In this document: positions 1-7,744 of the stretch, in pieces
How the letters are laid out: each line of letters opens with the position of its first letter
Numbering within the stretch: the first letter of the stretch is position 1
Notes under the pieces: generated by a model
What the model saw: the letters and a program-made list of their open reading frames with translations, nothing else
The model's database searches: none
Told to the model about the DNA's origin: nothing
Made by a program: the position numbers and the translations under genes
Source of the DNA: Leptolyngbya sp. SIO4C1
GTDB lineage: Bacteria > Cyanobacteriota > Cyanobacteriia > Phormidesmidales > Phormidesmidaceae
DNA: 13,582 bases
Assembly: GCA_010671975.1 (NCBI GenBank)
Contig: JAAHIA010000089.1
Location: 1 to 13,582 of the forward strand
Reading direction: 5' to 3'

Positions 1-841
1 TTCCTAACTCTGCCTGCTCAAAGGCGTCTAAATGTTCTTTCAGCGACGACAGCACAACACCTGGGAATAGCTCAGCACCGCATACCAGCAGTCTAGATGG
101 AGGAAAAGCATCCATCTGACAAAAGAAGTGATGTACCAGCTTACCGTCAGGCTTAATAGCAGCCGCTAGCGTCTTAGCCAGAGGTGCTAGCTCAGCCTTG
201 GGCATATGTTCTAAACAGCCAATTGAAAAGATTTTATCCCAAGCCTCAATGCCATAGTCGGCCGTGATCACATCCTTGAGTTCGACATCAAACCCATAGT
301 TTGCGTCAATAAATCGCTTTTGCTCAATCGATAGCGTGTAGCCTTTTAGAAACTGGCTATCTCCTGTAGCGGCGTGGATTTTCTTAAGCATGCCTCCCCA
401 GCCGCAGCCTAAATCTAAGATAGCTTCACCCGGATGAGGGTCAATCAGATTTAGGATGAAGTTAGCTTTATTTTCTTGAGCTGCTTCAATCGTTTCGTGG
501 CGATCGAGGAAGTCGGCACAGGTATAAAACATATATTTTTTATCCAGGAAAAGCCGATAGAACTCGTTAGAGAGGTCGTAGTGCAAGGCGATGCCGGCTA
601 CGCGATCGCGAATCATAGGATAAACATTGGCCCAAAATTTTCTAATAAACCCAGGCGGATAGTGGCGTAAAAACCATTCGTAATAAGGGTTACCTGGCTG
701 TGTAAAGCGCTGCCACACTGTTTGGGCCGCTAGCTCGTTGGGGCTCTTAGACCAAAAAAGGAACCTGGCAAACCCTGGGCCAAACAAGATCAGCTCAGGG
801 ATTATTAGCAGAAATCTCTTGAAGTTTGAGAGTAGTTTCAT
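1..841 (-). CDS. Cyclopropane-fatty-acid-synthase-family SAM methyltransferase, C-terminus beyond the window
   Basis: The gene reads leftward and leaves the window after 280 residues. The family transfers a methyl or methylene group from S-adenosylmethionine to unsaturated acyl chains of membrane phospholipids. Visible signatures are HYDLSNEFY (residues 87-95), the conserved Cys of MFYTCADF (Cys108), the SAM-binding loop LDLGCGWGG (142-150), YTLSIEQ (168-174, the family's G-x-T-L-S-x-E-Q motif), and FSIGCLEHM (205-213, equivalent to the family's S-I-G-M-F-E-H). Residues 10-30 are strongly hydrophobic, which fits membrane contact. The ATG at 839-841 was chosen because TAGGAG lies about 6 bases upstream and no conserved sequence precedes it. 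The substrate could be a lipid other than phospholipid oleoyl chains; the missing C-terminus prevents a check of the remaining active-site residues. Confidence 0.85.
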   Translation of the reverse strand, partial: MKLLSNFKRFLLIIPELILFGPGFARFLFWSKSPNELAAQTVWQRFTQPGNPYYEWFLRHYPPGFIRKFWANVYPMIRDRVAGIALHYDLSNEFYRLFLDKKYMFYTCADFLDRHETIEAAQENKANFILNLIDPHPGEAILDLGCGWGGMLKKIHAATGDSQFLKGYTLSIEQKRFIDANYGFDVELKDVITADYGIEAWDKIFSIGCLEHMPKAELAPLAKTLAAAIKPDGKLVHHFFCQMDAFPPSRLLVCGAELFPGVVLSSLKEHLDAFEQAELG

Positions 842-932
842 TCCCGACTCCTATTTCAATATATCTAATAGCGTCCTTCGACGTGACTGTGGGACGATCT
901 GCCCCTTCTTTTTCTTGTTTCTAAAAATAATG

Positions 933-961
933 TTGACAACGCCTATTTCTTTCCTTATTAG
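933..961 (+). promoter_or_regulatory. Sigma-70-like promoter candidate
   Basis: A perfect -35 hexamer TTGACA (933-938) is followed after 17 bases by TATTAG (956-961), a fair -10 box. The only thing directly downstream on this strand is a 40-codon ORF, so the promoter may be fortuitous or may drive a small transcript. Confidence 0.3.
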
Positions 962-992
962 CGTAGTTTTACGATGAAGAGCAAATAGATTT

Positions 993-1115
993 ATGAATAT
1001 TAAAAGTGCTTACATTCTTGGCAGCAAAATGAGCTCGCTAGAGGAGGTGTTAAATCTAAGAAGACTAGCGACACGCGGAGCTTTTCAGGTTTTGCTAGGC
1101 TTCAATCCAGCCTAA
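993..1115 (+). CDS. Candidate 40-residue small protein, unrecognised
   Basis: An ATG at 993 opens a 40-codon frame ending in TAA at 1113-1115. The product starts MNIKSAYILG and ends LLGFNPA; it has no recognised domain and no clear membrane segment. No convincing ribosome binding site precedes the ATG. The only support is the promoter-like TTGACA-N17-TATTAG element about 30 bases upstream. It may well be a chance ORF. Confidence 0.15.
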   Translation: MNIKSAYILGSKMSSLEEVLNLRRLATRGAFQVLLGFNPA

Positions 1116-1252
1116 AGATTATTAATGATTTTGGAACTTTAGTCTTGAAGCTTTTATAAGTTAATCAGCCTAATTTCTCGCGCAGCTTAGCTCTCTAGAA
1201 AGAGGAAAGTCAAAACCTTTTTCTGTAGCCTGAGTCATCAGCTGCTCAAACT

Positions 1253-1284
1253 GAAGGCCCCCAAACCGAAGTCTGAGGGCCTTC
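1253..1284 (-). terminator. Stem-loop downstream of the beta-helix relic, possible terminator
   Basis: GAAGGCCC (1253-1260) pairs perfectly with GGGCCTTC (1277-1284) around a 16-base loop. It lies about 20 bases past the stop codon of the minus-strand relic, where a terminator would be expected. No run of T follows on the minus strand, so it is an incomplete intrinsic terminator or simply a 3' stabilising hairpin. Confidence 0.4.
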
Positions 1285-1304
1285 TTGGTCGGTGGCTGAG
1301 CAGA

Positions 1305-1745
1305 CTAGACGATGATGTTGCCGCTGCCACTATCTACGGCGGTGATATCTAGACCGCCAAGGTCGAGGCGATTATCGTTACCGCTGAGCAGAATAGCGCC
1401 GCTGCCGTTGCCCTCAAACTGCGTGCTGCCGCCAAGGGTAATCAGGTTGCGATCGCCTGCAACCTCTAGACCCCATTCACTAACGGTGATGCTGTTGTCT
1501 TTACCCGTCAGGTCAGTTGAGAAGCCGCTCGAACCGTTAGATAGCAAAAAGCTACCCTCAATGGTTACTTCATTCGCATCACCGTCAACTTCAAAGCCCT
1601 GCTCGGTATTGTCAAAAGATTCGACGCCTTGCCAGCTGATCGTATTGTTGCGACCAAAGACATCGAAGCCATCGTCGCCGTTGCCGCGAAAGCCGCTGTC
1701 GAACGCTTCTACCGTGTTGCCTATGCCTCTAAGAGAAATGCGTAT
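1305..1745 (-). pseudogene. C-terminal remnant of a parallel beta-helix repeat protein
   Basis: The minus strand is open from 1745 to a TAG at 1305-1307 (146 codons) and is clearly repetitive. Successive coils of roughly 20-26 residues start with an Asn-rich turn such as GNTV, NNTI, NEVTI, NSITV, RNLITL and NRLDL, separated by Gly/Asp-rich bends. This is the pattern of right-handed parallel beta-helix (PbH1/NosD-like) proteins, usually secreted or surface-exposed in cyanobacteria. The reading frame is closed upstream by TAA at 1746-1748. The frame has no ATG, no signal peptide and no N-terminal cap, and sequence beyond is AT-rich without coding character. A TTG at 1545-1547 could in principle start an 80-residue product, but the repeats continue for another 66 codons upstream. 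I therefore read it as the surviving 3' end of a deleted or degraded gene. Expression of a short product is not excluded. Confidence 0.6.
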
Positions 1746-1887
1746 TTAGTTAAGCTATACAAGCAAGGATGCTATTCAGCTCTTAATTTTGGTTTAAATA
1801 AAATCCAGCAATTCGGCCATAAATTCTGTAATAAAATAATTTTTGAAGACTTAATTTTGTCTTAAATGAGATTAGATAATCAGCGCA

Positions 1888-1893
1888 AAGGAG
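1888..1893 (+). promoter_or_regulatory. Ribosome binding site deciding the GTG start of the epimerase
   Basis: AAGGAG sits 6 bases before the GTG at 1900. There is no in-frame ATG nearby, so this strong Shine-Dalgarno sequence fixes the unusual GTG start. Confidence 0.75.
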
Positions 1894-1899
1894 ACCCGT

Positions 1900-3075
1900 G
1901 TGACGCAGCATTTTGGTAAGCTAGCAGACCAATATCGACAAACCCTGCTAGATGAGATAGTTCCTTTCTGGCAGACCCATTCAATTGATACTAAATATGG
2001 CGGCTACTTGACTTGCCTAGATGCCAGCGCTCAGGTGTATGACACTGACAAATTTATCTGGCTGCAAAATCGCCAGGTTTGGACGTTCTCGATGCTCTAC
2101 AATCAGCTAGCGCACCGCGATGACTGGCTAGAAACAGCAAAGCTTGGCGCTGACTTTTTAGCGGCTCACGGTCGCGATGCCGAGGGCAACTGGTACTTTT
2201 CGCTCACCCGCACGGGGAAACCGCTGACGCAGCCTTACAATATTTTCTCTGACTGTTTTGCAGCAATGGCCTTTAGCCAATACGCCCTAGCGTCTGGTGA
2301 AGAGAGTGCAAAGGAGATTGCCCTGCAGGCCTACCAGAACGTGCTGCGCCGTCAGGAAAATCCCAAAGGGCAGTACAACAAAGTCTATCCAGGAACGCGC
2401 CCCATGAAGACGCTGGCGGTGCCGATGATCTTGGCAAACCTGTCGCTAGAGATGGACTGGCTGCTGGCAGATGAGCGACTGGAGGCCATGCTCGATCAGA
2501 CGGTAAAAGCGGTGATGGAAGATTTTCTTGATGCCGAGCGCGGTATTCTCTACGAGAATGTGGCTCCTGACGGATCTCATCTAGACTGTTTTGAAGGGCG
2601 CGTGATTAACCCAGGACATGGCATTGAGGCCATGTGGTTTATGATGGCGATTGGCGAACGTCGACAGGATTTAGCGCTGATTGAGCGAGCGATCGCAGCT
2701 GTTCTACGCAGTCTCGACTTTGGCTGGGATCAAGAATACGGCGGCATCTTTTATTTTCTCGATGCAGAGGGACATCCACCGCAGCAGCTGGAGTGGTCAC
2801 AGAAGCTCTGGTGGGTGCATTTAGAAGCTCTCGTGGCGCTAGCGATGGGCTATCGACTCACGGGACAAGACGCCTGCTGGCAGTGGTATCAGCGGGTGCA
2901 TGACTATGCCTGGTCTCACTTTGCGGATGCGGGCGAATGGTTCGGCTATTTGAACCGGCAGGGAGACGTGCTGCTCAACCTCAAAGGCGGTAAGTGGAAG
3001 GGCTGTTTTCACGTGCCTCGAGCACTGTATCTCTGCTGGCAGCAGTTTGCGGGGCTGGCAGGGCAAACGCTATGA
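1900..3075 (+). CDS. N-acylglucosamine 2-epimerase (AGE/RnBP) family protein
   Basis: The 391-residue product has the usual family length and the all-alpha (alpha/alpha)6-barrel pattern. AGE enzymes interconvert N-acetylglucosamine and N-acetylmannosamine in the cytoplasm; relatives epimerise mannose/glucose ends of oligosaccharides. Residues corresponding to the catalytic set established for the Anabaena enzyme are present: Arg58 (in NRQVW), His240 (in NPGHGIEAMWF), Glu309 (in WWVHLEAL) and His371 (in GCFHVPRALY). Translation begins at GTG 1900 behind a strong ribosome binding site. The gene is monocistronic and convergent with speA, only 15 bases separating the two stop codons. No sialic acid or aminosugar genes are nearby, so the true substrate is uncertain; cellobiose/mannose-isomerase-like activity is an alternative. 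Confidence 0.85.
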   Translation: MTQHFGKLADQYRQTLLDEIVPFWQTHSIDTKYGGYLTCLDASAQVYDTDKFIWLQNRQVWTFSMLYNQLAHRDDWLETAKLGADFLAAHGRDAEGNWYFSLTRTGKPLTQPYNIFSDCFAAMAFSQYALASGEESAKEIALQAYQNVLRRQENPKGQYNKVYPGTRPMKTLAVPMILANLSLEMDWLLADERLEAMLDQTVKAVMEDFLDAERGILYENVAPDGSHLDCFEGRVINPGHGIEAMWFMMAIGERRQDLALIERAIAAVLRSLDFGWDQEYGGIFYFLDAEGHPPQQLEWSQKLWWVHLEALVALAMGYRLTGQDACWQWYQRVHDYAWSHFADAGEWFGYLNRQGDVLLNLKGGKWKGCFHVPRALYLCWQQFAGLAGQTL

Positions 3076-3090
3076 CAACTCTGATCAAAC

Positions 3091-5058
3091 CTATGACAGA
3101 TAGGTGTACCGGCTGAGGCTCTCAGAATAGTTTTGCAGCAGCAGGCGGGCTTCTTTAAGCGTGATATGTTTCTCCTGCAGTGCAGTTTCCGAACGGCGGC
3201 GGATCTGTTCTGTCAGGTCGTCTGCGTCATACTGTACGTAGCTGAGCACCTCGCGCATGGTGTCGCCTTTGACCACATGCTCAATCTGATAGCCCTTTGG
3301 CGTCAGATGAATATGCACCGTGTTGGTGTCGCCAAAGAGATTGTGCAGATTGCCCATGATCTCTTGATAGGCTCCGGTGAGAAACATCCCAAGGTAGTAG
3401 GGCTGGCCCGACTGCAGCGGATGCAGCTCTAGAAGATCTTTGACGTCGCGCAGATCGATAAACTGATCGATTTTGCCGTCGCTGTCGCAGGTTAGATCAG
3501 CCAGCGTGGCCCGCTGCGTGGGTTCTTCATTCAGCCGATGAATTGGCATAATTGGAAAGAGCTGATCGATCGCCCAGCTGTCGGGTGCGGACTGAAAGAC
3601 CGACAGGTTGATGTAGTAGATTGACGCCATGATTTTCTCTAGATCTTCGAGATCGTCTGGCACATAGTCTTCTTGCCGCACGACTTCGATGATTTTGGCG
3701 CAGCAAGCCCAAAATAAATTTTCGACCTTGGCGCGCTCGCTCAGGCTGAGATAGCCAAAGTTAAACAGACTGGTAACTTCTCCTTTAAACTGCTCGGCAT
3801 CGTGAAAGGCTTCTTGATAGTTGCTGATGCTGATCGACTGGTAGGTATCGTACAGCTCGCGAATGATGGCATGGTCGGTTTCGCTCGGGGGGGCAGGCTC
3901 GGTTGAGCGAACTTCGCTGGTGCCGAGTACGTCAAAGATGAGCACCGACTGGTGTGAGGCCAGGGCGCGACCGCTCTCGCTGATTAGGGTAGGCACGCTC
4001 AGTCCGCGCGCCGCGCAGGCTTCCTTGACTTCGGCTACGACGTCGTTCGCGTAGTTTTGGATGCTGTAGTTTTTAGAGGCGTGAAAGTTGGTTTTAGAAC
4101 CGTCATAGTCAACGCCTAGGCCGCCGCCAACATCGAGATACTGCATATTCGCGCCCAGACTGGCCAGCTCGACATAGATTTGGCTGGCTTCGCGCAGGGC
4201 GTCTTTGATCACGCTGATTGAGGAAATTTGGGAGCCGATATGAAAATGTAAGAGCTGCAGGCAGGAGAGCATCTCGGCCTGATGCAGCTGCTCAACCACG
4301 GCTAAAATTTCGGGAATGCGCAGACCAAACTTGGCGCGATCGCCCGCCGAATTTCCCCAGCGGCCAACGCCTTTGGTCGTCAGCTTAGCCCGCACGCCCA
4401 GAATCGGCTGAATGCCCAGTCGCCGGCTGGCTTCAATCATCAGGCTGACTTCTTCGAGCTGCTCTAGCACAATGATTGGCGTGTGGCCGAGCCGCTGGCC
4501 CAGCATCGCAGTCTCGATATAGGAGCGATCTTTGTAGCCGTTGCAGATCAGCAGCGCTCCGGGCGTATTTAGCGTTGCCAGCGCAATCATCAGCTCCGGC
4601 TTCGAACCGGCTTCTAGGCCAAACTGATGCGGCTTGCCGAAGCGCACCAGATCTTCGACCAAGTGGCGCTCTTGATTGCACTTGACCGGAAACACGCCGC
4701 GATAGCTGCCCTGATAGCTATAGCGAGCGATGGCCTTAGCAAAGCAGGAGGTTAGCCGCTCTAGGCGATCTTCTAAGATGTCAGAAAATCGAATCAAAAT
4801 TGGCAGCGGCAGGCCGCGCTGCTTCAGCGCTTCGACCAGCTCGTAGAGGTCTAGAGAGCCGCCGCGATCGCCTTTGGGTGAGACGGTCACATGCCCGGCA
4901 GCGTTGATTGAAAAATAAGGGTCGCCCCAGCCGTTGATGCGATACAGCTCCTCGCTTTGCTCAATTGTCCAGCGGGGGACGATTGGCTCAGCCGCTGGCT
5001 TCGCGCTGCGCGGACGGCGAGCTGACTGTAGATCGAGAGGCGATGGGGCCGCGTTCAT
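3091..5058 (-). CDS. speA: Biosynthetic arginine decarboxylase
   Basis: SpeA decarboxylates L-arginine to agmatine, the first step to putrescine and spermidine, using pyridoxal phosphate. At 655 residues it has the normal length for the bacterial biosynthetic type. It is a fold-III (alanine-racemase-like) decarboxylase: the PLP lysine is Lys126 in FPVKCNQ, followed by GLEAGSKPEL (147-156), HFHIGSQ (271-277), the phosphate-binding DVGGGLGVDYDG (309-320), SESGRALASHQ (360-370), and the catalytic Cys of LTCDSDGK (Cys524). GAYQEIMGNLHNLFGD near residues 562-577 is typical of SpeA. The ATG at 5056-5058 has no clear ribosome binding site. The first ~30 residues are Ala/Pro/Arg-rich and variable, so a slightly later start is possible. 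The gene is divergent from the membrane protein gene at 5414 and may be NtcA-linked, given the palindrome upstream. Confidence 0.95.
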   Translation of the reverse strand: MNAAPSPLDLQSARRPRSAKPAAEPIVPRWTIEQSEELYRINGWGDPYFSINAAGHVTVSPKGDRGGSLDLYELVEALKQRGLPLPILIRFSDILEDRLERLTSCFAKAIARYSYQGSYRGVFPVKCNQERHLVEDLVRFGKPHQFGLEAGSKPELMIALATLNTPGALLICNGYKDRSYIETAMLGQRLGHTPIIVLEQLEEVSLMIEASRRLGIQPILGVRAKLTTKGVGRWGNSAGDRAKFGLRIPEILAVVEQLHQAEMLSCLQLLHFHIGSQISSISVIKDALREASQIYVELASLGANMQYLDVGGGLGVDYDGSKTNFHASKNYSIQNYANDVVAEVKEACAARGLSVPTLISESGRALASHQSVLIFDVLGTSEVRSTEPAPPSETDHAIIRELYDTYQSISISNYQEAFHDAEQFKGEVTSLFNFGYLSLSERAKVENLFWACCAKIIEVVRQEDYVPDDLEDLEKIMASIYYINLSVFQSAPDSWAIDQLFPIMPIHRLNEEPTQRATLADLTCDSDGKIDQFIDLRDVKDLLELHPLQSGQPYYLGMFLTGAYQEIMGNLHNLFGDTNTVHIHLTPKGYQIEHVVKGDTMREVLSYVQYDADDLTEQIRRRSETALQEKHITLKEARLLLQNYSESLSRYTYLS

Positions 5059-5092
5059 AGTACCGTCATACGGAGGTAAGTTTTGCAGTGCT

Positions 5093-5098
5093 AGTGTA
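5093..5098 (-). promoter_or_regulatory. Candidate -10 box for speA
   Basis: On the minus strand this reads TACACT, close to the TATAAT consensus, 34 bases before the start codon. No good -35 hexamer lies 17 bases upstream, which would fit an activator-dependent promoter. Confidence 0.3.
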
Positions 5099-5150
5099 AC
5101 CTGACGAAGGCCGAGGCTGATAGCGCAGCGGCATTTACGCAGGCTTTAGC

Positions 5151-5164
5151 GTATCAATGACTAC
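5151..5164. promoter_or_regulatory. NtcA-consensus palindrome GTA-N8-TAC
   Basis: GTATCAATGACTAC matches the consensus of NtcA, the CRP-family global nitrogen regulator of cyanobacteria. Its centre lies about 71 bases upstream of the start point inferred from the speA -10 candidate, a distance used by CRP-like class I activators but unlike the usual NtcA position near -41.5. Chance matches to this six-base consensus are common, so it is only a candidate. Confidence 0.3.
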
Positions 5165-5322
5165 CTAGTAAAGCCAGCTAATGTCAGATAAACGGACGCC
5201 CCGTGAAGCTGTAACTGGATGATTGTTAAAGCTTTTGTGGGGGCGCGATCGCAGAGATGGTGTTTTTGCGTAGGCAAAGGCTAAACTGAGTCAAGTCAAT
5301 TTGGGCATCTACGTACGATTAC

Positions 5323-5351
5323 TTGGGTTGGCCAACGGTTCCCTGTAATGT
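5323..5351 (+). promoter_or_regulatory. Sigma-70-like promoter candidate for the 228-residue membrane protein
   Basis: TTGGGT (5323-5328), 17 bases, then TAATGT (5346-5351). It would start a transcript with a leader of roughly 55 bases before the ATG at 5414. Confidence 0.35.
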
Positions 5352-5413
5352 ATTCCAACTTAATGGCTAGTTTGAGTTTTGCTCGTAACGTTTAGGTTTA
5401 GTACCCAACTGGT

Positions 5414-6100
5414 ATGAAACGCATCTCCTTAGAATCAGATAACACTTTCAATTCCAATAATGCTTTGGCTCCTTTACAGGAGCCGTCAAGACCCGTGACT
5501 CGAGAGACTGGCTCTCCAGCTTTGCCCTCGCTTGGCGTTGATATTTTGCTGGTCATCGTCTCAGGGATTGCTGCTTACTTATTTAGCAGCGCGATCGCGA
5601 TGGCCAATACGACAGATGCGATTCAAGTGACGCTGCTATCACCACCGCTCTGGCTGGTGCTGGCGACTGTCCTGATTGGGCCAGTTTGGTTTTTACTGCT
5701 CGATGTTGTCAACCTGCTCAACAATCGACTGATGCTGCCCTTCGCCGGCAGCCAGCGTCGGGCGCAGCGGATTTACGCTAATCGCGTCCATCTATTTTTG
5801 CTGGCGCTTTATTTTAACGCTATCCTGGTGGCGCTGTGCTGGTCAGCCCCGGCCATGCCGCTGTTTTCCAAGCTCTTTTTGTCAGCCGTGTTTGCGATCG
5901 CCATCTATGCGATGGGGCAAAGCATTCCATCTACCAAGCTGAGCTTTGTGATCTCCGGCCTTTTATTTGTGATTGTGCTGGTGGCCACGCAGGCGTTCAT
6001 TATCTATAAGATGCAGGCCGAAGCAGAAGAAGCCCAGCAGCAGCTGATTGAGCAGCTAGAAGGAAGACCCGATGAGGATGAGGACGAAGATGACAACTAG
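5414..6100 (+). CDS. Unrecognised five-helix integral membrane protein with acidic tail
   Basis: I do not recognise this 228-residue family. About 40 polar, Ser/Pro-rich residues come first, then hydrophobic segments near 42-62, 78-101, 125-145, 150-168 and 176-197, consistent with five transmembrane helices. A short charged helix follows (QAEAEEAQQQLIEQLEG, 201-217), then a very acidic end, DEDEDEDDN (220-228). The basic loop QRRAQR (114-119) probably faces the cytoplasm. There is no good Shine-Dalgarno sequence before the ATG. The gene is convergent with the Hsp70-like gene with only 6 bases between stops, and a 10-base palindrome CTCAGCTGAG (6106-6115) spans the junction. Function unknown. 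Confidence 0.75.
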   Translation: MKRISLESDNTFNSNNALAPLQEPSRPVTRETGSPALPSLGVDILLVIVSGIAAYLFSSAIAMANTTDAIQVTLLSPPLWLVLATVLIGPVWFLLLDVVNLLNNRLMLPFAGSQRRAQRIYANRVHLFLLALYFNAILVALCWSAPAMPLFSKLFLSAVFAIAIYAMGQSIPSTKLSFVISGLLFVIVLVATQAFIIYKMQAEAEEAQQQLIEQLEGRPDEDEDEDDN

Positions 6101-6106
6101 GCTGAC

Positions 6107-7699
6107 TCAGCTGAGCTGAACAACGGGCCGACTATTCATTAAGGTCTGCCCAGTTAGCAAATCTTCGACGGTAATTCTCAAAAAGCGGTTGCTGTCGATG
6201 CGAAAGCTGACCTGAATCCGATCGTTACCCGGAAAGCCAAGCGGCTGCAGCTGGGCAATCGAGCGTGCCCCTTCGCGATCGTTCAGTGGCTGAACGGCGG
6301 TTGGCCCGTCGCTGCTGCGCTTAGTGATCAGTCGGTTGCCCTCAAAAAAGACTTCCGTGCGGCTGCTGTCGTTGCCGAGCTCACCGACAATCAGTTCGAT
6401 ACTTGGCTGGTTGTCAACCGAGGCCCCCAGCACTAAGTTGATTGGCGTCGCCATGGGATAGGCCTGCCCCGGCTGAATAATCGGATGCCAGCCGTGACAG
6501 TGGTTGCGCCGGTCCCAAAAGCGAATGCCGTAGCCGTGGTAGAGAAAATCTTGCAGCTCAATCTGCTGCAGCTGCAGCGCCCCCTGTGCGATCGCAGAAA
6601 ATGGCTGCTCACAGCGCACCCGTTCGGACTCAAAAGCGTTTTTAACCCACTGCTGCACGGCCGGAATCTTAGCTGTGCCCCCCACTAGCAGCACCGCGTC
6701 GATGTCGGCCTTACTCACGCCCTGCGATCGCGCCTGCTGCAGCACCTGCGTCAGCTGTGCCTCTAGGCGCTCAAATAAGCCGCGCTGCTGTAAGATTTGC
6801 TGAAACTGGGCTCGGTCGAGCTGCAGCTCATAGCTCTCTAAAGTTTCGTCATCAAAGTAGGCTTCTGTTGCGGCTGGCCTTTCTGACAGCTGAATCTTCA
6901 GCTGCTCGGCCAGTCGCAGCGTTAGCGGTGAAATCGGCAGCCCCTGGTGCGCTTGAAAATAGTCGGCTAGCCAGCTATCAATGTCGGCCCCGCCTAGGTT
7001 TTCGCCCGATTTGGCCAGCACCTGGGCCGTCTTGACTCGCTGATTAGTGCGATCGGCCATCGACTTTTGGCCCCATTTGAGCACAAAACCCAGCGGCTTA
7101 CGGTCGGCTGCGCCGGTCAGCTGCACCAGCGAAAAGTCTAGCGTGCCACCGCCAAAGTCGATGACTAGCAGCGTTTGGTCGCCGGTCAGACCGTAGCCCA
7201 GCGCCGCCGCAGTAGGTTCATCCAGCATTCTCACTTGCTCGACGGCGAGCTCAGTGCACAGCTGCCCGAGCCAGTGGCGATAGGCTTCAAAGCTGTCTAC
7301 CGGCACGGTCAAGATCAGCGAGTCTAGCGGTGCGGCCTCCTGCGCTTGTATCGCTTGAATCAGCTGCGTTAAAAACCATGTTCCTAGCTGCTCAAAAGAC
7401 AGCGGGCGACCGTCTAGCTCAGGCATAAATCCCTGTATGGGTACGCCAATGCCGCGCTTAAAATTTCTGAAAAACCGCTGGCTGTGCGCCGTGTCTAGAC
7501 CGCGATCGCGAACCGCTTGACCAATCGTGACCTTACCTTGGACGGCATCTTCTACATAGATCAAGCTGGGAATCTGCGGCGGATTGCTACCCACCTGCCA
7601 GGTTAAGTCCGGCAGCCGCAGCAGCTCTGGCTGCTGAAGCGCGCTATTCCATCGGGTCACCACCGTATTACTGGTGCCAAAGTCAATTGCCAGGGTCAT
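6107..7699 (-). CDS. Hsp70-family ATPase with short C-terminal domain
   Basis: A 530-residue actin-fold ATPase related to DnaK. Signature motifs are in order: phosphate-1 loop DFGTSNT (6-12), DEPTAAALGYG (160-170), phosphate-2 loop DFGGGTLD (181-188), and the adenosine motif LLVGGTAKIP (337-346). The C-terminal part keeps a beta-type segment ending RITVEDLLTGQTL (508-520), which resembles the V-x-A-x-D-x-x-T-G-K strand of the DnaK substrate-binding domain. The helical lid of about 100 residues and the EEVD/acid tail are absent, so it is shorter than DnaK (about 640). It is therefore a divergent Hsp70-like protein, not the main DnaK. No dnaJ or grpE lies beside it. It is the last gene of a minus-strand run narM-membrane protein-hsp70, 45 bases after the membrane protein gene. 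Start ATG lacks a clear ribosome binding site. Confidence 0.85.
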   Translation of the reverse strand: MTLAIDFGTSNTVVTRWNSALQQPELLRLPDLTWQVGSNPPQIPSLIYVEDAVQGKVTIGQAVRDRGLDTAHSQRFFRNFKRGIGVPIQGFMPELDGRPLSFEQLGTWFLTQLIQAIQAQEAAPLDSLILTVPVDSFEAYRHWLGQLCTELAVEQVRMLDEPTAAALGYGLTGDQTLLVIDFGGGTLDFSLVQLTGAADRKPLGFVLKWGQKSMADRTNQRVKTAQVLAKSGENLGGADIDSWLADYFQAHQGLPISPLTLRLAEQLKIQLSERPAATEAYFDDETLESYELQLDRAQFQQILQQRGLFERLEAQLTQVLQQARSQGVSKADIDAVLLVGGTAKIPAVQQWVKNAFESERVRCEQPFSAIAQGALQLQQIELQDFLYHGYGIRFWDRRNHCHGWHPIIQPGQAYPMATPINLVLGASVDNQPSIELIVGELGNDSSRTEVFFEGNRLITKRSSDGPTAVQPLNDREGARSIAQLQPLGFPGNDRIQVSFRIDSNRFLRITVEDLLTGQTLMNSRPVVQLS

Positions 7700-7744
7700 T
7701 ACTTTTATCAGAAAATAAGCTGTGCTAAGTCAGCGCTGGCTGCG

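Larger units (their letters stand above)
842..1304. other. Intergenic stretch, mostly non-coding
   Basis: This 463-base AT-rich stretch lies upstream of the methyltransferase gene and downstream of the beta-helix relic. It contains one promoter-like element on the plus strand, one 40-codon candidate ORF (993-1115), a small inverted repeat TAGGCT/AGCCTA (1096-1114) and a longer stem-loop (1253-1284). No tRNA or recognised regulatory RNA was seen. Confidence 0.6.
5059..5413. other. Divergent promoter region between speA and the 228-residue membrane protein gene
   Basis: These 355 bases carry no ORF worth calling. They hold a GTA-N8-TAC palindrome (5151-5164), a -10-like TACACT for speA (reverse complement of 5093-5098), a HIP1 octamer (5245-5252) and a promoter candidate for the rightward gene (5323-5351). 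Confidence 0.6.

Noticed and set aside
1312..1749. 145-codon plus-strand ORF opposite the beta-helix relic
   Set aside because: Pro/Ser/Leu-rich sequence is a mirror of the Gly/Asn/Asp-rich repeats on the minus strand; no independent evidence.
6106..6115. Palindrome CTCAGCTGAG at the convergent junction as a terminator
   Set aside because: It has no loop and no T run on either strand, so it cannot act as a standard intrinsic terminator.
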